A stretch of 64,000 bases of DNA. Origin: Nematopogon swammerdamellus. Its lineage: Eukaryota; Arthropoda; Insecta; Lepidoptera; Adelidae. The stretch lies in the NCBI GenBank assembly GCA_946902875.1, contig OX336343.1:8669754-8733753 (forward strand), given 5' to 3'. Position 1 is the stretch's first letter, and each line of letters starts with the position of its first letter. The translations under genes were made by a program, and so were the position numbers. Shown in pieces: positions 55,960 to 64,000 of this stretch. The notes under the pieces were generated by a model. It was not told the origin of the DNA and made no database searches. It worked only from the letters and a program-made list of their open reading frames with translations.

Positions 55960-56135
55960 AGTACATACCTTGGAAGTGGGTGATATAGCGTCGGCTTTCT
56001 TTTGTGGGTGTCGGCCGGTTCGTAAAGTGGCGAAGCGCAGCTCCCTTGAGTGGATTCTTGTTCGCGCCGATGTTCTTGCTGTAAGCTCATCGACGCATGT
56101 CGGCCGGATTCCAGCAAAAGAGTCCAAGCCAAGAC
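55960..56135 (-). other. Possible exon, unidentified
   Basis: The minus strand reads LAWTLLLESGRHAS, then SLQQEHRREQESTQGSC and DTHKRKPTLYHPLPR up to a good donor (CCAAG then GTATGT at about 55969). An in-frame ATG precedes SLQQEH. No acceptor partner is evident and the phase does not fit the first visible l(2)gl exon. Low confidence. Confidence 0.25.
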
Positions 56136-56389
56136 CGCGCCAACCGCCCGCTGCTTACGTAAATGTTTCGTAGAAAGAAAGAAACCACAAAATAAACATC
56201 GCGAAGCGAATGTCGTGTTTGCTTGTTTGTTTACGAACCGCTGTAATTTTTTTTTTTTAATAATTATTGGCTTGGATGCCGGGTCCTTCTGCCATTTCTT
56301 TAATTTTATTTCCTATAATTTCTATATTTTCTACAGTATTTATTATGTATTTGTAAAGACTTTTATAATATTTTTGTTCAGTTAATAAA

Positions 56390-58020
56390 TTTATTTCGAT
56401 GTTTTCGTCAGTTTTCTCATGAAGTGAACGCCAAAAAGTTGATCCTTAGCTAGCGAGTTTAGCGGCAAATATCGGGGAGTTTATCTGTCAAAGAAACGTC
56501 AAAAACCCCGGTGCCAATTGTTTGATAGATCGACTCCGTGTCGACTCATAGCCTTCTGTATTCCGTCCTTGTCGTCTTGAAAGGACATATAGAGAAGGCT
56601 ATAATCGACTAGATCGACAGCTCTAGCGAGTAAAATGTGGGAGTGCGAGAATGACGTCACTCGCCTGTTTCACCGGTGCCAATAAAGCGTTCTCGCCACA
56701 TTTCTCGCACTCACACGGGCGAGTGAGTGAACGCCGGTAGACCTACAGATATGATCGCAAACAAAAGTGGCTAGATGTAGATCTAGAGTCTATACTTGTT
56801 GCAGCGCGGATGCCGTTAGTTAGTGACGACGGAAATGATGTCACGTCTCGTCGATAAAGCAAGTTATCTGCATCAATATAACGCGTGAGCGAGAATTCGG
56901 AGAACTAATATAGGTAGTTATGCATACTCGACATTGACAATGTCTCAAAATCCACGTCGGAAACTCGCAAGTTGTATGTAAGTACAAATCTCTATAACTT
57001 TCAAACTGTGTAGATATACAAATTGAAGAGTGGAAAGAATTAAGGCAACATTAAATATCTTGATGTTATTAAATATCTCAAATAATTATAGAAGAAAACA
57101 ATTCGAATAAACACATTCAAAATGGGATGCACACAGTGCACTACTGTTTAAAAGCCTTGTCCTTTTGACGTTCTATGTGGAGTTATCTCATATGTGATAT
57201 CGATGATATGTGATACTTAAAAAAAATTGCCGTGCTGACGAATATAGTGTTGTCTTTTTTATGCATAGCGCGACTTTTGGCATCGTTTCACCTACAAGTA
57301 GGTGTCTAACGGTATATAAGGTATATAAGAAGTAGCATATAGAAATTATCACAAGATAAAATATATAAACTTAGTTTTTATATATTTACGACGATGCCAA
57401 AATTCTATAAATTTAAGATTCACTACTATGTATTTTGTATTAATTCTATAAAATTGTGTGTGAAAATAATAATTTGATTTTATTCTTAATTTCCACAAGT
57501 AAGTGACATTTAGGTATACGATGTACTCGTATCAAGCCAAGAACATTTAGAAGAGTTTATCAATCAATTTACTGACAGTGAAATGTGACGGTACTAGGCG
57601 ATGTATTGATATTGTATGGTCGTATAATGAAGACATAGTGCGAGGCAGTTCGGCGCACAAGTAGGCAGTCAGTACATCTACTTGTATGTATGTAAGTACC
57701 TAATTGTTGGTTGTCTGTTGAATATTGATTGATACACATGCTGAGGTCGAGCGTCTGCGGGTCAATTAAGCGGGAATGCGGCCCCTCAGACCACCAGCAG
57801 CCCTTGTAACTCTCAATATTATGTTATTCATTCTATAATAAATAATCATGTTCCTACATTGCATCTAGCTACCTACGTAGTTTTACCAGTGGTAATGTAT
57901 TCTATGCCAGTAGTGGTATGGTAAGACTGCTCGGCGCATGCGCACATTTTCCTATTCACTTAGGCATGTCGAGAATAGCAAAGGAGAACAGTAGATTATT
58001 GGTCTCAATCGTAAGATACA
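56390..58020. other. Non-coding stretch
   Basis: AT-rich, no frame with coding character. Near 56625-56730 an imperfect inverted repeat (GTGGGAGTGCGAGAATGACG / CACATTTCTCGCACTCACAC) suggests a diverged small DNA element. Nothing else recognised. Confidence 0.4.
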
Positions 58021-58024
58021 TTCT

Positions 58025-58205
58025 TAAGAGTATGTAATCGGGTATGGGCGGCCGAGCCAGAGCAACTTCCTTTGCATTGCTGGCTATACTGGACTAGATA
58101 CACACAGCTGAGGCTGCTATGCGGCCATCTTAATCCCCGTACTGTGGTAACAACCCAGTCGGCTTCAATTTGAGCCTATACCACCTAGTAAGGGGCCATG
58201 CCGGC
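58025..58205 (-). mobile_element. SINE, family B, diverged copy
   Basis: GTAATCGGGTATGGGCGGCC, TTGCTGGCTATACTGGACTA, GGCTGCTATGCGGCCATCTT and CACCTAGTAAGGGGCC; with internal deletions relative to 10850-11098. Confidence 0.7.
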
Positions 58206-58689
58206 CTTTTCAGGCCCCATTTTGAAAAATCCCAGGCTGTAATTGGGACGAAATAGATGGAAATAAATTATGGTAAACTATGCAAATGGCAGGTGTGTAT
58301 GTTTCAAATTCAAATATTCAAATAATTTATTAAATAAAGAAACATGGTATACAACATAGAACAATTTGCGTAAAAATAAATTGAAAACATGTTCCCTTCA
58401 CAGGATTGTTTAATTTTTGATGCTCAGGTCGAGACACTGGACTTTCGTCTGTGACGTCTCGAACCCGTTTTCTCGGTCGGTTCTCAAAAAATAAAAAAAT
58501 AAATGTATGTACAAATAAATATACAAATTATTTTTTCAAGTATGCATGTATGTGAGTGTATGTAGGTCGGTAAGTAAATGTAGGTAACTATAATGAATGA
58601 ATGATCACTTCATCATTCATCATTCCTACTGAAACACTTGTTTCAGTGCGTGTGTATTGTTTTTAGATGTGTTTGATATGATCGGATCG

Positions 58690-58830
58690 GAGGTAGATTG
58701 TGCGCGCGCGCGTGCTGCTGGTCGGCGGGAGCGAGCGCGAGCGGAAGCGGCGCGCGCGACGCGCGTGCTGGCTGCGCCGGTACCGTGCGTGGCCGGTACA
58801 CTCCGCTACTCGCACTTCCCTCTCGCGATA
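58690..58830. other. CpG-rich patch
   Basis: An abrupt GC- and CpG-rich block (GTGCGCGCGCGCGTGCTGCT, CGGCGCGCGCGACGCGCGTG) in AT-rich DNA, far from any coding exon. In this position it could be a promoter or 5' UTR exon of l(2)gl (minus strand) or of a gene further right. No exon could be demonstrated. Confidence 0.25.
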
Positions 58831-60295
58831 GGTCAGTGCCATCTATCACAACACCAGTGTAATATTATTACCGTGATATCTTCAATGTCACGCGAATGCT
58901 GCTGTTTACACATAGGTAGAGGCACCTACTATTTTTGACCCAACAACACACAGACCTGCTGTTATTATTTGCTCGCGTTATCAATCCAAAATGTACCTAA
59001 TACCTACCCAACGGACGTTTTCATCGCGATTGATATCCTCGTTAAACAGTTCAAAATCGGTTTATTTATCCTTATAACAAGTGTCGCCGGAGCAGTAGAA
59101 ACACTTTTCTTTCGAAAATGTTATACAAATCTGTGGAAAGCACGCTTCATCCTGCCAGAAAATACAATGTTAATCGGCGGAAGACATATTCCACCGTTAA
59201 ACCGTTTCGAACCCGCCTGCCGTGTAGACATAGAGATATGTGGTTGAGTTTAAACACCTAAATAAGTTTCCCAGATGCATCGCAACGATGCAGTTTGAAG
59301 GTGCGGTGAGGACGGAGAGTTGTTAGTTCTCCCGCAACTTGCTCCTTGCATTTCCCGTCCTCCCCGTAGTGCTGTCAGATAAGCCCTAATAACTTCCGGA
59401 GCGCACAGAGGAAGTGCCCTCCTTCTCACCCCCTTTCACCCGCGCCCTACGAACCAACTTCCACTCTAGAGGCAACTTCTAACTCGATTGTGCTGAGTGG
59501 AACACAAACGATTTCGAACCGCGCGCGCTCCGGCAGGAAATCTGGCGAATTAAATACTCCAAATGGTCGGAGTTGTGAAAACTTCTGCCCGACGGCATGC
59601 TGCAAGTAGCAGTACGATATACGAACGCGTTGGTGTTAGGTGAGTCGATTCGATTTTAAATTAAGTAATTCGAAGTCACATTCGAGGCTGATCAGAAATT
59701 CGTAATCTGTTTTCCATTTCATCCGTCCATTCATTCGATTATTGGAAATTTGATTTCAGTCACATGTTTCATGCATGACCGAGGAAAGATGAAATTCAGC
59801 CTTATCGACTACATTTTTAACGATTCTTCGTTCCGACCATGGTCTAATTAGCCGATGCCACCTTTCCATCCCGACCTGACCCCCGTGCCCCTGTTCTCTT
59901 GTCTGTGGTGTTGATAAAGTTGCTAGAGGCCGCCTATAGCGTGGCGCTGATGGACTACGGGTGTGAGCTGTGAGGCGGTGCGGTGTGAGAAGGTGTGAAG
60001 CGAGGAAGGTGGCACATTCCCCCGCGTGCCGCGAACAATGTCGACGGGGCGGTGCGGCGGGCGGCTGCGGTCAGTGGCCGTGTCGCACGTCCCCACTATC
60101 TCCTCTAACATCTATCTACACTACACACTGCGTGCACATCGACACCATGTAAACTGTTGTCGTACAGTGCTCAGTGCAGTGCACACTACATATCGTTCCC
60201 AACAAATAACTGAATAAGGCAAACATACAAATGCACACGAGACTGCTCGTAGGTAACAAGCGTGTATGTTTATAAAGATATATATATATATTTTA
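58831..60295. other. Non-coding stretch, partly GC-richer
   Basis: No frame with coding character or clear repeat. 59280-59600 and 59930-60130 are moderately GC-rich and could contain untranslated exon sequence; I cannot show this. Confidence 0.3.
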
Positions 60296-60780
60296 AATGT
60301 AATCCGGTATGTGTGCCTGTGTCAGAGGGGTCAAAGCACATGCTCCGACCAGCCAATATTACCTGCGAGAAGGTGGCATACCGGAGACGTCCATTTGGAT
60401 TGCTGGCTATACAAGACTAGAGGGCAACATCGGAGTATGCTATGCGGACATATGGAAACTGACACTCTTGGCTACATCACCTACAACATCCGTAATGTCA
60501 GCCCATAAAACCTTGGTGAACTAGGTGCCATATCAGTGCTTCCCTTTTGTTGTGTCACTGAACTGGACGGAAAACACGTACTATTTACATAGCCGTTTCG
60601 ACATTTTCATTCAGTGTGGTAGTATCAAACCGGGCGGGTTAATCCCTAACACCTATAGTAAGACATTATTATACTGACATGGTTTGCTCCATCACCCGCG
60701 CACACCCGTAATGTCAGCCCATCGCGCCCTGGTGAACTGGGTGGCATGTCGCTGCTTTCCATTTTCAAATATATATTTTC
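60296..60780 (-). mobile_element. Composite of SINE families B and A
   Basis: 60296-60440 is family B (GTAATCCGGTATGTGTGCCT, CTCCGACCAGCCAATATTAC, GATTGCTGGCTATAC). At 60450 it switches to family A (GGAAACTGACACTCTTGGCT, CACCTACAACATCCG, GTCAGCCCATAAAACC, ACTGAACTGGACGG). A further diverged family A tail is at 60665-60765. Either one SINE inserted into another or template switching. Confidence 0.75.
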
Positions 60781-61429
60781 CCTTTGGTCGTTCATTTATA
60801 GGTAGGTAATGAGAAGAAGAGAAGAGGTAAAATCAAATCAAAATATATTAGTTGCACTTGAAATTTTTTTTGCAAAAGGTACAGCTTAACACCGTAGGCG
60901 TTCTCCCCCAGTCAACCTTTGGGTTATTATGAAAAAATGTGGAGTGGCAGAGAAGAAATAAATGATTGATGATAAAATAAGAGTTGATCACCATTCTACC
61001 CTTGTAGAGTCTGTAGTACTGGCACATTGAAAAACTGGATAAAATGTACAACTAAGGCATGCGGGAACTATTATTAATTCAGAAAACACAATATCCCTAT
61101 AGCAACATTATTGGCGAGGTGAGAAAATCTAACAAATATCGCAAGAACTATGCAAATAAATGCTAATTTAAATTAACGTGTTCTATTAATATGTAGGTAC
61201 ATAGTGATTTTGTAGATTACAAACAACATTTGGAAACTCAAACAGGAAGAATTCGATGTAGGGTTCTATCACCGGAACACGATTCCGACGGAAATGTGGT
61301 GTGGTTCGTCGTCAGCTTCAATTTAAAGAATTACCCCAAATGATGTACTCGACGTTGCGACATCTGATCTGGTACAATAATAGAATATCGTTCCGAATGC
61401 AAGTGAAACGGCCGCCTTTACAAAAACAC

Positions 61430-61520
61430 AATTATCGTGTTTATTGTGGCCCGCCGCGGCCGCGTCCGCCGCCGCCGCTGCCGCCCCGCCGCGCACGCGC
61501 GACGCGACTGCAAACTGCAA
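61430..61520. other. CpG-rich (CCG)n-like patch
   Basis: GGCCCGCCGCGGCCGCGTCC, then CCGCCGCCGCTGCCGCCCCG and CGCACGCGCGACGCG. Strong contrast to the AT-rich flanks; a candidate promoter-proximal or 5' UTR segment. No transcript feature can be shown. Confidence 0.25.
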
Positions 61521-61689
61521 ATAGTTTGCAGCCGCGGGCTGGTGCCAACACTTAAAATTTAATCTTCGAACTGAAATGTTGTTCGTGTTTACACAACATT
61601 GGTTCCATTTCATGCAATTCCGCTGCGCCGATAAATTCAAATGTTAGTGTTCAATACGGATTGACATAACCGCGAAACGCCTATTAGGT

Positions 61690-61862
61690 GGCCGGCGAGG
61701 TGGCCGGTTTAGTTTGCAGTTTAGTTTAGCCGGCACAACCAAAGGGAAACGCTGACACGGCACCTAGCTGCGACAGCAACGAGGTGTAACGGGCTGACAG
61801 CGCGGGTTTAGCAAGTGATATAGGTACCTACCTAACTAACCTCGTCATCTTCCATAAAAAAT
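61690..61862 (+). mobile_element. SINE, family A, diverged tail
   Basis: GTTTAGTTTAGCCGGCACAA, GGGAAACGCTGACACGGCAC, GGGCTGACAGCGCGGG and CATCTTCCATAAAAAATAA follow the family A order with several changes. Confidence 0.55.
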
Positions 61863-62466
61863 AACGTAAATATTCAGTTCCATATACCTAAATGAAAGCA
61901 ACAAAATGGAGAGTAGTATGTAGGTATTTTGAGAGGCGGGGCTTAGGCTGAGGTGGGAATCGCCACGGACTCGAGTCAAATAAAAGAGAGTGATAAACAA
62001 ATTGTGTTTACGAGTAGAACCGAGAACCACTAGTATATGTGTGTCTATAGACATACTGTACCACACAAATTCATACAAATTAGGTAAGAGGCGAACTTAA
62101 CGCCACAAGGCATTCTATTATAGCTAACCGATGTGATGTGGGAGTACGTAGTACATGCAGGAAAACAAGAATACTTTGTCGCAATCATGGATATTAAAAG
62201 ATTCTTAATGTTTTTCTTAAATACACTTCATAGACACAGAATAGAAGTGCTGCTTGATTGAAATTTATGACAAAATATCGCTCGATTAAATAACGACTAC
62301 CTACAATAGATAATGGTGACCATTGTTTATTTCATTGAGCTTTCGGTATTCAAAACTGAATAATGCATCGCGCTCATTATATGTACTTACCTATTTTATT
62401 AGTTTTCTTAATAAAGTAGGTACCTATCAGTAGATCTCTCAGATATAAGCCTAGTACACGAACTAG

Positions 62467-62685
62467 TACCTTTTTTTTATGGAAACTGACACGGTTGGCT
62501 ACATCACCTACAACATCCGTGATGTCAGCCCATAACACCGGGTGAACTTGGTGCCACGTCAGCGCTTCCCTTCGGTCGTGCCGGCTACACTGAACTGGAC
62601 GGAAAACACAAACTATTTACATAGCCGTTTTGACCGACCTTTCATTCAGTGCGGTGGTACCAACCCGGTAGGTACCTACATTAGA
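62467..62685 (-). mobile_element. SINE, family A, well preserved body
   Basis: T8 then GGAAACTGACACGGTTGGCT, ACATCACCTACAACATCCGT, CGTGCCGGCTACACTGAACT, CTATTTACATAGCCGTTTTG and GTGCGGTGGTACCAACCC. Head side truncated; close to the 49690-49922 copy, so fairly recent. Confidence 0.87.
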
Positions 62686-62689
62686 TTAA

Positions 62690-64000
62690 AATATAATCGT
62701 TTATGTGGACATATAGAGAGTAAAGAAACGCACATTCGTAACGACAGTGATGATGACTGATGATGAATGACTCAACATGACAAATCGTTCTAGACTCGAT
62801 AAAAATGTTAACACTCAGACTCGATAAAAATATTAACACTCCCGCAACCCGCCAAAACATCGTAGTCGAAAAAAAATACGTGAGTCAATAATGCGAGATC
62901 AGAAGAGCCTATAAGCCTGAGAGTTTGTAATGCGTGTCACGGACGCGCGAGAGTCACCCACCCACCGCCAATACCGACTAGCCGACTAGCAACCAACCGT
63001 CACCACTCCACACGCAGCTGTGCTGTGCGCGGCGGAGTTCCCATCCGACGCGACAACGCATTTCCGCTCCAACAAAAAGTTGATTATGTATGACAGGAAA
63101 CAAAGCGAAAGATACATACGTCATCGCATTTATCAGAGGACAATGCGCATTCGACATGATACTGAAGAATTTCAACGAAATTATTAAAAATCATTCATTA
63201 AAAAAACTTGTACAAATTGAAACCAGGGTCACTTAACTCTACATAATGAAACGTTTCAAAAAACAAGAAGACACTGGCCACAAGCCTACAAACAAACTGT
63301 TTCCTAAACTCTCGGCGTTTGGTAACTATATCTCATCTGTGGTTTGGTGTAAAAAACAGAACGTCGAAATTCTAGCTGAAATATCTTTAGCGGATTCAAA
63401 GTTGTTCAAACGTTCAAAAGTTGTCGTAAACGTCTTCGGTTGAGTAATGTGGTTAAATTGTTGCTCGTTGCTAACAGGGCAGCTTGCGGCGCGTCTGTTC
63501 TGCCGTTCTGGGCGTGCGTGCGTGCGTGCGTAGTGTACCTACTCTGAGCGCTCGTAAACCAGTCAACTAAATTCGACGACTCCACTCGCAGATTCCTCTA
63601 TTTCCGTGGAGCGGTGCGGTTCGCAGGCAAATGTCAACACATGCGTTCCCACATCATCTAAGCATCGTCTCTACTTTAATGTCTTCTGTCTGACCATTTT
63701 AGGCCATTTCGCCTGTGTCGTACTGCAGCGTAAATTGAACGGTCACACTCACAGAATCATCTGACCGCATCTGATCTGACTAAGTCCGATTGCGGGAAGG
63801 AGGATTATCCTCTAATTCAGCCAATTTTACCTCGCGGAATCGTACAATATCTTCACCTAAAGTTTGACGCCTTTACGGAAATATAGAGGAATTTATTAAT
63901 TCGCAGTGGCGGCGGCGTGCCGTGCCACCGCGATTATGAATGAAAGTTAAAAAAAATGCTTAGTTCTATCCTTAGAGGAAAAAAGCTAGCTAGCCGCAAA
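62690..64000. other. Non-coding end of window
   Basis: No repeat or frame recognised. A direct duplication of ACTCGATAAAAATGTTAACA at about 62794 and 62820 and a GTGC/GCGTGCGTGCGTGCG run near 63511-63532 are present. The first l(2)gl coding exon, if in the window at all, was not recognised here. Confidence 0.35.

Noticed and set aside
1..64000. CRISPR array, bacterial operon or viral genome
   Set aside because: All repeat arrays are minisatellites or transposons without regular spacers, the genes have spliceosomal introns, and no capsid, envelope or phage genes are seen.

Overview
The window is nuclear DNA from an insect, most likely a moth or butterfly. Three multi-exon genes with GT-AG introns sit in an AT-rich background packed with short inverted-repeat elements, SINEs and decayed LINEs, and one intron carries a (TTAGG)n tract, the insect telomere repeat. 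All gene models were built by hand from splice sites, exon phase and protein family patterns. No database search was possible, so the species is not named.

Region by region. 1-305: an RTE-type reverse transcriptase fossil. 1092-4776 (+): the last seven coding exons of a CCDC40-like axonemal coiled-coil protein; its 5' part lies outside the window. It converges tail to tail with 6477-12339 (-), an eight-exon ZAD + nine-finger C2H2 zinc-finger gene whose seventh exon has two extra partial copies in tandem. 13144-14023 is a hAT-type element with an 8-bp target duplication. 14288-about 17390 (-) is a 5'-truncated LINE with reverse transcriptase and RNase H, open except for one amber codon. 20906-43430 (-) is the main gene, 23 coding exons of the lethal giant larvae (l(2)gl/LLGL) orthologue. 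Its exon phases all join and the exons total exactly 1,114 codons including the stop; only the short N-terminal exon is missing. 43431-64000 holds no confident intact gene. It contains a 1.58-kb element with ~125-bp terminal inverted repeats, a decayed zeste/Myb-SANT-like gene at 52600-55343 (+), many SINE/MITE copies and several CpG-rich patches that could hold the upstream exon or promoter of l(2)gl.

The genes do not form a pathway. CCDC40 builds the 96-nm repeat of motile axonemes (in insects chiefly sperm and some sensory neurons), the ZAD protein is a presumed DNA-binding regulator, and Lgl is a cortical polarity protein controlled by aPKC. I found no new multi-gene system. The most unusual items are the tandem triplication of a zinc-finger exon, a SINE with a 5S rRNA-like head, the long-TIR element with internal tandem repeats, a minisatellite with a G17 tract beside an l(2)gl splice donor, and an unidentified coding-like exon on the opposite strand in the last l(2)gl intron.
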